DNA of 32,162 nt from assembly GCA_003602485.1 (NCBI GenBank), contig QQSD01000097.1, positions 1 through 32,162 of the forward strand. The letters are read 5' to 3'. Shown one piece after another: positions 26,129 through 32,162 of the stretch. The notes below the pieces were generated by a model, which saw nothing but the letters and a program-made list of their open reading frames with translations, did not search any database and was not told the DNA's origin. Positions within the stretch are counted from its first letter, which is position 1; every line of letters starts with the position of its first letter. A program made the translations under genes and the position numbers. The stretch is from Candidatus Poseidoniales archaeon. Its GTDB lineage: Archaea > Thermoplasmatota > Poseidoniia > Poseidoniales > Poseidoniaceae.

Positions 26129-27121
26129 ATGGAAGTCACCAGCGAGGCCATCATCGGCTGGACTCGTGTTGTGGTTTTACTTCTTGGAATGGGAATTGCT
26201 GCTTGGATGGATCATAAAAATAGGCGAGTGGCCAATGAGCATTGGATTGAATGGTCAAAACCCGCTATTTTCATTTGGGCCCTCGACCTCATGAACCAGG
26301 GTGCAGACTTGGCCATTTACCTCACTGCTTCCGGAGTCGTTGCGTACGCCAGCATTTCTGTATTCGGCAGGCCAACATGGAGTGATGCTCGAAAAGGCTC
26401 TCGCTTGGACCGCCTCTTTTTGCTGTGGTATGTGCTCTCGATGGCTGGTTTCATCGCTGGAGCAATCCTATACCAATCTACAACACCGATACAAGTACTC
26501 TTGGGTGACGGCGATGCGCAGGGCATCCTTTGGTGGAAGACCGCTTCAGTCTTCCTCGTCATTTTCGTGATTGATTTGGCTTGGCGATTCCGTTTGCTTC
26601 ACGGTGGGGCTGATGCAAAGGCGCTCATGTGGGTGACACTCCTTCTTCCGACATGGGCCACGATGCCACTGATATTTTCCTCTGCTACCGATGCAGTGAT
26701 TCTCCTTCCCGTCAGCGTTGCCTTGTTGATTTGGGGTGGATTGGCCTTCCTCTTTATTCCAATAATCATGCTTGTTTTGAACGTCAAAAACGGTCATCTT
26801 CGCTCCTTTAGTGACCTGCGTCTTGCGTGGCATGCCTCCGTAATTTCGATTGATGAAGTCACGAAGCGACATGTTTGGTTGTTGAGTGATACGATGGAGA
26901 TGCCTAATGGAGAGACACGCGTCGTGCATCATGCTCGGGCGCCACGACAAACTCCGAGCGAGGTAGAACTCGCCCAACAAATCCAACGATTGGAAGAACA
27001 CGGCTTGACGCAGGTCTGGGTGAGTTTCAAAATGCCGTTATTGGTGTTCTTATTTCCAGCAATCCTACCACTGGTAGTATTGGGTGAACCAACTGCACTC
27101 TTGTTGAACTGGCTAGCCTGA
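26129..27121 (+). CDS. Archaeal A24-type prepilin/preflagellin peptidase
   Basis: A 330-residue polytopic membrane protein, longer than minimal FlaK/PibD. TM1 ends in MGIAAWMDHKNRRVANEHW, placing the first catalytic Asp at D28 in the A24 context (D-x-x-x-R-x-V-x-N). The second is GGADAKALM (G159-G160-A161-D162), the GxGD motif in its archaeal GGAD form. Several further hydrophobic helices follow (~175-220), then a soluble cytoplasmic segment (~225-300) with a charged helix and a final membrane helix. It is expected to cleave class III signal peptides of archaellins or pilins at the membrane. No pilin or archaellum gene is seen nearby. The segment around KNGHLRSFSDLRLAWHAS is an insertion relative to short homologues. 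Confidence 0.85.
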   Translation: MEVTSEAIIGWTRVVVLLLGMGIAAWMDHKNRRVANEHWIEWSKPAIFIWALDLMNQGADLAIYLTASGVVAYASISVFGRPTWSDARKGSRLDRLFLLWYVLSMAGFIAGAILYQSTTPIQVLLGDGDAQGILWWKTASVFLVIFVIDLAWRFRLLHGGADAKALMWVTLLLPTWATMPLIFSSATDAVILLPVSVALLIWGGLAFLFIPIIMLVLNVKNGHLRSFSDLRLAWHASVISIDEVTKRHVWLLSDTMEMPNGETRVVHHARAPRQTPSEVELAQQIQRLEEHGLTQVWVSFKMPLLVFLFPAILPLVVLGEPTALLLNWLA

Positions 27122-27126
27122 TGCAA

Positions 27127-27276
27127 TCAGCTGCCCTTTCGCTCAACGTTCTTAGGACGAAGTCCTTTGTAACTGCACTTTCGGCAGCGTACGGCACGAA
27201 CAGCATTACGTGCGTTACAGCGCATGCAAATCTTGCGGTGGAGCAAGCGGGCTTCTGCTTCTGGGAATCGTGCCAT
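27127..27276 (-). CDS. rpl40e: 50S ribosomal protein L40e
   Basis: A 49-residue basic protein read directly from the minus strand: [20 protein letters not shown] at the N terminus, then CRKC and a [13 protein letters not shown] end. The C17-x2-C20 and C31-x2-C34 pairs form the zinc-binding site of archaeal/eukaryal L40e, and the length is the archaeal norm of about 50. It is a large-subunit component. It falls below usual ORF length cut-offs and would be missed by a length filter. Its stop lies five bases from the end of the prepilin peptidase gene (convergent). A clear TATA box lies at 27298-27305, so the mRNA is probably leaderless. Confidence 0.95.
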   Translation of the reverse strand: MARFPEAEARLLHRKICMRCNARNAVRAVRCRKCSYKGLRPKNVERKGS

Positions 27277-27297
27277 GGCCTTGCGACCAAATCCCCC

Positions 27298-27305
27298 TAT
27301 TTAAT
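27298..27305 (-). promoter_or_regulatory. TATA box of the L40e gene
   Basis: On the minus strand this reads ATTAAATA, about 25 bases before the ATG at 27276, in an otherwise balanced-GC stretch. The spacing predicts transcription initiation at the start codon, consistent with a leaderless ribosomal-protein mRNA. Confidence 0.6.
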
Positions 27306-27351
27306 CGCAACCTCCACGATTGGGTATGTTCAAGTTCGGCCGTGACCTGCG

Positions 27352-28119
27352 ATGGTCATGAAGGTGATTCGTCTCCCCGCGATTCACCATGATGGAAATG
27401 CCGTTCTCGTATCGGGGGAACTCGGCCATATTCTTGTTGATGCAGGGACTTCTTGGTATCAATCGCTTCAAGTTGAAAGGATTCGAGGGCAAATCAATGA
27501 TGGTAGTATTGACCGCATCATGTTGACATCACGCCGTTTCCCAGTATCTGGAGGTGCTTTGCATATTGCACAAGCCTTTGGTGGCGTGCCAATTCATATC
27601 CACTCTGACGGCCAATCTGCATTGGAAACGGGCGATTTCTTCACAACATGGGCGAGTCGTTTTGATTCGGACATGCCACAAACTCCGACAGTGGAGGTTG
27701 AAGAGAACGAAATCATACCTTTGGGCGATGGTGAATTGCAGGCGATATCCCTACCTGGGCATTCTCCAGACGGATTGGGCTACCATATCCCTCACCTTTC
27801 GACCTTGATTGTGGGGACACTCTTGCCTCGTGCGGACCGACCAACACGTTGGGACTTACCTGGCGGTTCGCTGTTGGAGATCATTGAAAGTTTCCAACGT
27901 ATGAAACGAATGAATCTCAAATCCATCGTTCCTCTCCAAGGTCCTGCAATCCGTGGTCAAAAACACGTGCAGGATGTTCTGACACGACATCTTGATTTTT
28001 TCCTAGCATCCGTTGACAATGACGGTCAACCTCCGAATTCATGGCACCGTCCTGCGGCAACAGCACTTTGGCTGACGCCAATTTCACCGTGGCCACTGGA
28101 AGAGCAAGAACGAACCTAA
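27352..28119 (+). CDS. Metallo-beta-lactamase-fold protein lacking the HxHxDH metal motif
   Basis: A 255-residue protein with the MBL-fold layout: N-terminal strand MKVIRLPAIHHDGNAVLV, then LVDAGTS. At the metal-ligand loop it reads LTSRRFPVSGGA where active members have LTHxHxDHxGGA. Next come LPGHSPDGLGYH (family PGHTPG) and LIVGTLLPRAD (active members have GD at this point). The C-terminal helix segment (LLEIIESFQRMKRMNLKSIVPLQGP) fits the glyoxalase II-like form. All metal-binding residues in the main loop, and the later Asp, are replaced, so hydrolase activity is unlikely; one His in the PGH segment remains. The ATG at 27352 is followed by a second ATG two codons on. It ends with a 4-base tail-to-tail overlap with the next gene. 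Confidence 0.8.
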   Translation: MVMKVIRLPAIHHDGNAVLVSGELGHILVDAGTSWYQSLQVERIRGQINDGSIDRIMLTSRRFPVSGGALHIAQAFGGVPIHIHSDGQSALETGDFFTTWASRFDSDMPQTPTVEVEENEIIPLGDGELQAISLPGHSPDGLGYHIPHLSTLIVGTLLPRADRPTRWDLPGGSLLEIIESFQRMKRMNLKSIVPLQGPAIRGQKHVQDVLTRHLDFFLASVDNDGQPPNSWHRPAATALWLTPISPWPLEEQERT

Positions 28120-28679
28120 GCCGGACTTTGGAGGATGTAACTTCGGTCAAGCCGTTTTTGTCGGCGAACAGAGTATGTTTCAGCTGTATTCTCTACCCGT
28201 ACAGAAGAACCGTCAAGACTTCGCTCGTGTCGATACCATCCGCTTTGGATGTGAACACTGCCGTTGACAAGGTAAAGACTTGACACAGGGCCTTCAATAC
28301 CGAACAGATGCTCTTCACGGGTCTGTTGAGAATCATCCAAACGCCACACTCCACCTCGCTGCGTTCCTGCGAGGAATTGCAATTTCCCCTCATTTGCCAA
28401 TACCAAGGCACGTATGCTTCCCTCTTGAAGGGAAAAAGTTGTGATGAGTTCAAGACGGGGCAACGTCAGTAACTTGACGTGGCCTGAAGCCGTTCCAATA
28501 GCGGCGAGGTCAATGTTGCCCATCGGTCCACGAACAACGAGGAGAACGGTTGGTAAGGCCTCGAGATTCAGTCGAAACGGACGACCTTCGTTAGGCTTCC
28601 AAACGACCAGGCCGTCATTCATGGCAACAAGTGTGCCTTCATCTGTCGTCAGGCTTCGGACAATTGTTCGTTGATTCAT
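28116..28679 (-). CDS. Small beta-propeller (WD40-like) protein, function unknown
   Basis: A 187-residue predicted all-beta cytoplasmic protein. Short repeated strand motifs fit incomplete WD40-like blades: TLVAMNDGLVVWKPN, LAAIGTASGHVKLLTLPRLE, ALVLANEGKLQFLAGTQRGGVWRLDDS and VSSLYLVNGSVHIQSGWYRHE. At most four blades are visible, fewer than a closed seven-blade propeller, so it may oligomerise or be a reduced form. No enzyme motif is seen. It lies downstream of the TFB and small Cys protein genes on the same strand. Its 3' end overlaps the convergent MBL-like gene by four bases. Confidence 0.7.
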   Translation of the reverse strand: MNQRTIVRSLTTDEGTLVAMNDGLVVWKPNEGRPFRLNLEALPTVLLVVRGPMGNIDLAAIGTASGHVKLLTLPRLELITTFSLQEGSIRALVLANEGKLQFLAGTQRGGVWRLDDSQQTREEHLFGIEGPVSSLYLVNGSVHIQSGWYRHERSLDGSSVRVENTAETYSVRRQKRLDRSYILQSPA

Positions 28680-28706
28680 AGACGCTCATGGTGCGCCGTC
28701 GGTACA

Positions 28707-28724
28707 GGGTCTTTTGCCAGACCC
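28707..28724. other. Perfect short inverted repeat near the propeller gene start
   Basis: GGGTCT (28707-28712) and AGACCC (28719-28724) form a perfect 6-bp stem with a 6-base loop. It lies 28-45 bases upstream of the ATG at 28679 (minus strand) and after the stop at 28747. Next to it (28728-28746) are tandem GTGAAx hexamers. It could be an operator or an mRNA hairpin; no T-run follows, so a standard terminator is not supported. Confidence 0.35.
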
Positions 28725-28746
28725 CAATGTGAATGTGAAAGTGAAA

Positions 28747-29025
28747 TCAGTACATGTCTTCGGACTTGTTTTCTTTCTTCCACTTTCGATAGCAGGATTT
28801 GCAAACACGAACACGGCCTTTGCGTGCCTCATATCCGCTTTGTCCCCATCCGTCAATGGCGTTTTCAATTGACAAGGACCGCCCGCCCATGGATTTGTCA
28901 GCGAACTTCTCACAGTCACGAATGCCACACGGCAGTTCGCCTTCCTTCTTCGAAGAAGTCTTGGTGTTCTTTTCATCTTCGCCGGTGTCACTGCGGTGCT
29001 TCCTGGCCTTGGCCTTGAATCCCAT
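28747..29025 (-). CDS. Small basic Cys-containing protein, possible zinc finger, function unknown
   Basis: A 92-residue, Lys/Arg-rich protein starting MGFKAKARKHRSD. A Lys/Ser/Glu-rich N-terminal third is followed by LPCGIRDCEKFADKS and a C-terminal RVRVCKSCYRKWKKE, giving C-x4-C and C-x2-C pairs about 45 residues apart, a plausible zinc site. Homology was not recognised. The frame begins at 29055, but the ATG at 29025 gives a typical basic start. It sits 42 bases after TFB on the same strand, suggesting co-transcription, and its basic, Cys-paired nature would suit nucleic-acid binding (inference only). Confidence 0.7.
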   Translation of the reverse strand: MGFKAKARKHRSDTGEDEKNTKTSSKKEGELPCGIRDCEKFADKSMGGRSLSIENAIDGWGQSGYEARKGRVRVCKSCYRKWKKENKSEDMY

Positions 29026-29067
29026 AATGACTGGCTCTAAGAGGTAATTCATCAAGGTTGTCGTTGT

Positions 29068-30081
29068 TCATTCCATCGCCTTCATGGCTTGGATTTTAGA
29101 AATCAAGCCGTCAATAATGCGCAGAAGTCCTCGCAGGGTGACTTCAGACACGTTGGCGACCGCACACACTTCGGATTGCGTTCGAGGAGTTTCGGCTTCT
29201 TGACATGCCTTGTAGATGAGGGCAGCAGCGACTCCCATTGGTTTCTTCCCCTGCCAAACATCTTCGTGAGGTTCAATGGTTTGCCAGAGGGTGTCGAGCG
29301 GGTTTCGGATGCCGGGCTCAAGGGCAAGGTCAGAGATAAACTTGTCAAAGTATTCATTCGGGCCGGTGATCTTGTGCAAATTCAACCGACGGGAAACTTG
29401 ACGGATGAGTCGGGAGAGGTCTTTTTCTGTAATCTCAAATGCCGATGCAATGTCTGGAATTTGGCGTGGTAGTTCTTCCTGACGTGCAACTAGGTAGGTG
29501 CATGCAGCGGTCACGCCAGCAATGGACCGTCCTGTGACAAAGCCTTCGCCTGACAGTCGGCGATACAATCGTGCAGCTTCCTCTTGGAGCGGTGAAGGAA
29601 GTCCCGAGCGGTCTCGAATGAACTGGTTGGCCTTGACCAAGTTTCGCTCTCTGCTCTTGCGAGTTTTTGAGCGCTCATCAATGACTCTGCGGCGTCGCCA
29701 GTCACGGCGTGCTTGTGAACTCATGCCGTGGCGTGATGCAGTCCCTGTATTCAAGTCTCGAACATCAATGGTGGTGTTCAGTCCTTTGTCAGCGAGTGTG
29801 TATGTCGCAGGGCGTCCTACTCGAGAGCGGTCGACGCCGTTGTCTCTATTTGTCCACTCTGCTCCCGGGTCTGGAACGTTTTCCTCAACGACCAATCCAC
29901 AGTCGCCGCACGTGATTTCACCACGTGTGACATTGAAATCCCAATTAACAGCGCCACAGTCTTCGCAGGGGCGTGTGTGACCGTCAAGGACTCGACGGGA
30001 AGGTCGCTCTCCGCCGAATCCTCGGCGAGGCGTTGCACGTTCGTTATCTCCAGCACTTTGGGACCGATTCTTTTGATTCAA
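29068..30081 (-). CDS. tfb: Transcription initiation factor B (TFB/TFIIB homologue)
   Basis: A 337-residue archaeal TFB. The N-terminal zinc ribbon has C39-x2-C42 and C58-x2-C61 (RPCEDCGAVNWD, ITCGDCGLVVEENV). The B-reader/linker segment reads GAEWTNRDNGVDRSRVGRP. Two cyclin-fold repeats follow: ERNLVKANQFIRDRSGLPSP to EITEKDLSRLIRQVSRRLNL, and ALEPGIRNPLDTLWQTIEPH to SEVTLRGLLRIIDGLI. It recruits RNA polymerase to TBP-bound promoters. The start codon is TTG (30081-30079), supported by GGAG eight bases before it; the first ~35 residues are a basic low-complexity tail. A strong TATA box is at 30118-30126. Archaea often carry several TFBs; only one is seen here. Confidence 0.96.
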   Translation of the reverse strand: MNQKNRSQSAGDNERATPRRGFGGERPSRRVLDGHTRPCEDCGAVNWDFNVTRGEITCGDCGLVVEENVPDPGAEWTNRDNGVDRSRVGRPATYTLADKGLNTTIDVRDLNTGTASRHGMSSQARRDWRRRRVIDERSKTRKSRERNLVKANQFIRDRSGLPSPLQEEAARLYRRLSGEGFVTGRSIAGVTAACTYLVARQEELPRQIPDIASAFEITEKDLSRLIRQVSRRLNLHKITGPNEYFDKFISDLALEPGIRNPLDTLWQTIEPHEDVWQGKKPMGVAAALIYKACQEAETPRTQSEVCAVANVSEVTLRGLLRIIDGLISKIQAMKAME

Positions 30082-30117
30082 CTTCTCAACTCCTAGTTTA
30101 GTAGTGGGTGCAAGTGG

Positions 30118-30126
30118 TATTTAAAT
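30118..30126 (-). promoter_or_regulatory. TATA box of the TFB gene
   Basis: ATTTAAATA on the minus strand, preceded by CGG as a possible BRE, lies 37-45 bases before the TTG start at 30081. Transcription would start near 30096, leaving a short leader of roughly 15 bases that contains the GGAG ribosome site. Confidence 0.65.
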
Positions 30127-30220
30127 CCGAGGTTTTATTGCATACACCTGGTATAGCGCAATAGACCGGTTTTAGATTCAATTCTCTCTGCTCACCTGTT
30201 TACCATTACGTCTGAGAGAA

Positions 30221-30226
30221 TATAAA
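30221..30226 (+). promoter_or_regulatory. TATA box upstream of purA
   Basis: TATAAA follows GAGAA in an AT-rich patch, 112-117 bases before the purA ATG at 30338. A start near 30250 implies a leader of about 90 bases, unusually long for this window. The 256-base stretch from 30082 to 30337 otherwise holds the divergent TFB promoter and a possible short upstream frame (30265-30378); nothing else is seen. Confidence 0.5.
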
Positions 30227-30337
30227 CGGTCGTTCCAAAAAGAGGAACATTCCTTGTGCGATTCATGGGTCGTCTTCATGGACGCGCAACACAGAGTTCA
30301 AAGACGGCCCGCATTGGCAAGTGTTTGAGGAAGCAAG

Positions 30338-31639
30338 ATGCCAGCTACTGTCATTCTCGGTGCACAATGGGGCGATGAAGGAAAAGGGAAACTCGTTGAC
30401 CGGCTCGCAGAGCAGGCCACATGGGTTGCAAGATTTCAAGGCGGAAATAACGCTGGCCATACCGTTGTTCTTGGAGAGCAGGTTCTCAAGTTCCACCTTT
30501 TGCCCTCCGGTATTACCCGAAAAGAATGCCATCTCATCTTAGGAGACGGTATGGTCGTTGATCCCTGGGTCTTGGATACTGAATTGAAGGGTTGGCTTGA
30601 ATCGTCTGGTGAAGACCCTAAGGGTGACCGTCTCTTCATCAGTGAACGAGCACACATCATCTTACCCTATCACCGCTTCATGGACAGTCTTGACAAGAAA
30701 ATCGGAACAACTGGGCGGGGCATTGGACCTACATATGCCGACAAGATCAATCGTGTTGGTCTACGATTCGGGGATGTTTCCGAGGTACTTGGCGATCAAG
30801 CGTGGACATCAGCAACCGTGGCGAGAATGAATGCCTCCCTTGAAGCGGCTGGAGCACAAGACCGTGTCACTGAGGATGACTTGGCGGGCAATATCCAATG
30901 GATACATGATACCTATCACCATTGCATTGCAAACACCGGTCTGATGCTCGATAACGCACTCAAACTTGGTGAACACGTCATCCTAGAAGGCGCTCAAGGC
31001 TGTCTCTTGGACATCGACCAGGGCACCTTTCCCTTCGTCACATCTTCAGTTACCTCCCGAGGTAACGCTACGCACGGGGCGGGCATTCATCCGGGTCATG
31101 TTGAGGAGGTTATTGGAATCACCAAGGCCTACATCACTCGTGTTGGTCACGGTGCTATGCCGACAGAACTCAATGACGAGGTCGGCCAACATATGGGTAC
31201 AGTCGGTCACGAATTCGGCACAACAACCGGGCGCCCTCGCCGCTGCGGTTGGTTTGACGCTGTGGTCATGCGCCATGCACAACGAATCAACGGGTTCACC
31301 GGTCTCGCTTTGACAAAGCTGGATGTGTTAGGGGGACTTGAAGAGTTGAAAATTTGTGTGGCATATGAACTAGACGGCAAGGAAATTACCGAATTACCAT
31401 CAACCGCTTCAGCCATTGCCCGATGCAAGCCGATTTACATTACAATGCCAGGATTTCCATCCCTTTCGCTACCTGAATGGCTCGCTATGGCCGCATCCGC
31501 CAACGACAGCGGCAAAGGAATATCGATGCTTCCACTGGCAGCACAACAATACATCGCAAAATTGGAAACTCTTGTCGGAGTTCCCTGTACGAGTGTTGGC
31601 GTAGGACCCGACCGAGATGCTACGATTGATTGTGTTTGA
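30338..31639 (+). CDS. purA: Adenylosuccinate synthetase
   Basis: A 433-residue GTP-dependent enzyme that joins IMP and aspartate to form adenylosuccinate, the first step from IMP to AMP. The N-terminal GAQWGDEGKGKLVD holds the catalytic Asp13, and NNAGHTVV holds His41, both at the canonical positions. Also seen are GTTGRGIGPTYADK, LEGAQGCLLDIDQGTFPFVTSS, KAYITRVGHGAMPTEL and FGTTTGRPRRCGWFDAV, and the family's LTKLDVL guanine-binding segment appears near residue 328. Length is normal. The ATG starts the family sequence at once. The upstream leader is long (see the TATA entry at 30221). Confidence 0.97.
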   Translation: MPATVILGAQWGDEGKGKLVDRLAEQATWVARFQGGNNAGHTVVLGEQVLKFHLLPSGITRKECHLILGDGMVVDPWVLDTELKGWLESSGEDPKGDRLFISERAHIILPYHRFMDSLDKKIGTTGRGIGPTYADKINRVGLRFGDVSEVLGDQAWTSATVARMNASLEAAGAQDRVTEDDLAGNIQWIHDTYHHCIANTGLMLDNALKLGEHVILEGAQGCLLDIDQGTFPFVTSSVTSRGNATHGAGIHPGHVEEVIGITKAYITRVGHGAMPTELNDEVGQHMGTVGHEFGTTTGRPRRCGWFDAVVMRHAQRINGFTGLALTKLDVLGGLEELKICVAYELDGKEITELPSTASAIARCKPIYITMPGFPSLSLPEWLAMAASANDSGKGISMLPLAAQQYIAKLETLVGVPCTSVGVGPDRDATIDCV

Positions 31640-31774
31640 AACCGTCATTCTGTACTCTCGTAAACTGAGAACGAGGCCAGAATCAGTGATGAAATGCTGA
31701 ATGAACGAGGTGACGTTCTCATTGAATGCTTTAGAATACACAGCGTAATATACCTCCCTTACGAAATCAGCCAC

Positions 31775-32014
31775 ATGAACGGAACTATTTCGAGAACCAA
31801 GAATCTGCTGTCAGCGACGAATATTGCAGCCTACCTATTCGCACTGCTGGGAGCCACAATAATTGCAATTAGCCAAACATTAGCCATCCTCATACCATTG
31901 ATGATGCCCCCTCTTGTTTGCGGAACATTGTGTTTGACCCTCTACAACCTCCAATCAAAGAGTCAAACAGATCAATCGGCCGGACCAACACCCAACGTTT
32001 TCACCCAAAACTGA
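31775..32014 (+). CDS. Possible small two-helix membrane protein
   Basis: A 79-residue frame, MNGTISRTKNLLSATNIAAY, with two hydrophobic segments (about residues 16-34 and 37-53) and a short polar Ser/Gln/Pro-rich tail. The frame is open back to 31694, but this ATG is preceded by a TATA-like TAATATAC (31746-31753) at leaderless spacing. No homologue is recognised, and the sequence is more AT-rich than its neighbours. It may be a genuine short membrane protein or chance; the stretch 31640-31774 holds nothing else that is clear. Confidence 0.45.
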   Translation: MNGTISRTKNLLSATNIAAYLFALLGATIIAISQTLAILIPLMMPPLVCGTLCLTLYNLQSKSQTDQSAGPTPNVFTQN

Positions 32015-32023
32015 ACGTGCAAT

Positions 32024-32091
32024 CTCTCCGGATTGCTCCGGTCTTCGCTTTGAGTGCATCACCTGTTGAGGTGAAGGCTCAAAAGGGAGAG
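32024..32091 (+). ncRNA. Candidate structured RNA just upstream of tRNA-Ala
   Basis: Three nested or adjacent complementary sets fit one fold. CCGGA/TCCGG (32028-32032 with 32037-32041, loop TTGC) makes one hairpin. TTTGAG/CTCAAA (32049-32054 with 32078-32083) encloses a perfect TCACCT/AGGTGA stem (32059-32064 with 32069-32074, loop GTTG). CTCT/AGAG (32024-32027 with 32088-32091) closes the whole. No protein frame covers it and no T-run follows. Its family is not recognised; C/D-box motifs are absent. It could be a small RNA or a processing signal ahead of the tRNA. This was judged by eye only. Confidence 0.35.
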
Positions 32092-32111
32092 GCTCACCGC
32101 TTGGATTACAA

Positions 32112-32162
32112 GGGCGCTTAGCTCAGTTGGAATAGCGTCTGGTTTGCAACCAGAAGGCCGGG
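32112..32162 (+). tRNA. tRNA-Ala (anticodon TGC), 3' end cut by the window edge
   Basis: The acceptor 5' strand GGGCGCT is followed by TA, the D arm GCTCAGTTGGAATAGC and the anticodon arm TCTGG-TTTGCAA-CCAGA with anticodon TGC (reads GCA, Ala). The variable-region start AGGCCGGG then reaches the window end. The T arm, acceptor 3' strand and any intron lie beyond the sequence. No 16S rRNA is present upstream. Confidence 0.9.

Noticed and set aside
31640-31774. C/D-box-like GTGATGA followed by CTGA after purA
   Set aside because: Only four bases separate the boxes, too few for a guide, and no matching second box pair is present.
32024-32091. The hairpin region read as an intrinsic terminator
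   Set aside because: No T-run follows the stems and several separate stems are present.

Overview
The window looks like a chromosomal segment of a marine Group II euryarchaeon (Candidatus Poseidoniia / Poseidoniales) or a close Thermoplasmatota relative. The archaeal assignment rests on a transcription factor B, a membrane-anchored LonB protease, a UPF0147 protein, a 49-residue ribosomal protein L40e, an archaeal-type A24 prepilin peptidase, a TrmI-type tRNA methyltransferase, and TATA boxes placed about 25-30 nt before several genes. The lineage call is an inference from gene content and from the very large membrane-anchored surface proteins; it was not tested by phylogeny. No insertion sequences, CRISPR arrays, phage genes or integrases were seen. 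Genes are densely packed and no gene-free stretch exceeds about 260 bases.

Region 1 (21-7165, minus strand) is a tight seven-gene run. In transcription order it holds an arylformamidase-like alpha/beta hydrolase, an SDR protein lacking the usual catalytic Tyr/Lys, a TPR-like protein, a luciferase-like flavin monooxygenase, an asparaginase-II-family amidohydrolase, an ALDH8-like aldehyde dehydrogenase and a stand-alone LON substrate-binding-domain protein. Gaps are 2-50 bases and one junction is a 4-base TTGA overlap. The enzyme set suggests catabolism of an N-formyl, amide or N-heterocyclic compound (kynurenine/aminomuconate-like), which is the best candidate here for an undescribed pathway.

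Region 2 (7164-20751) is dominated by three giant exported, C-terminally membrane-anchored proteins. They are a GDSL esterase on an Asp-rich calcium-binding repeat stalk, a 1327-residue protein with a nested SGNH (DUF4886-like) domain and a cytoplasmic zinc ribbon, and a 1152-residue protein starting with a CxxC thioredoxin/Omp28-like region. Between them lie a CPBP-family membrane protease, aspartyl-tRNA synthetase and a TrmI-like tRNA methyltransferase.

Region 3 (20819-28679) holds LonB, an MFS transporter and an AI-2E-family membrane protein in one direction. These are followed by UPF0147, the prepilin peptidase, L40e (too short for an ordinary ORF cut-off), a metallo-beta-lactamase-fold protein that has lost its metal ligands, and a small propeller-like protein.

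Region 4 (28747-32162) has a small Cys-containing protein next to transcription factor B, a divergent TATA-bearing intergenic region, adenylosuccinate synthetase, a possible small membrane protein, an unexplained strongly foldable stretch, and the 5' part of tRNA-Ala(UGC) running off the window end.
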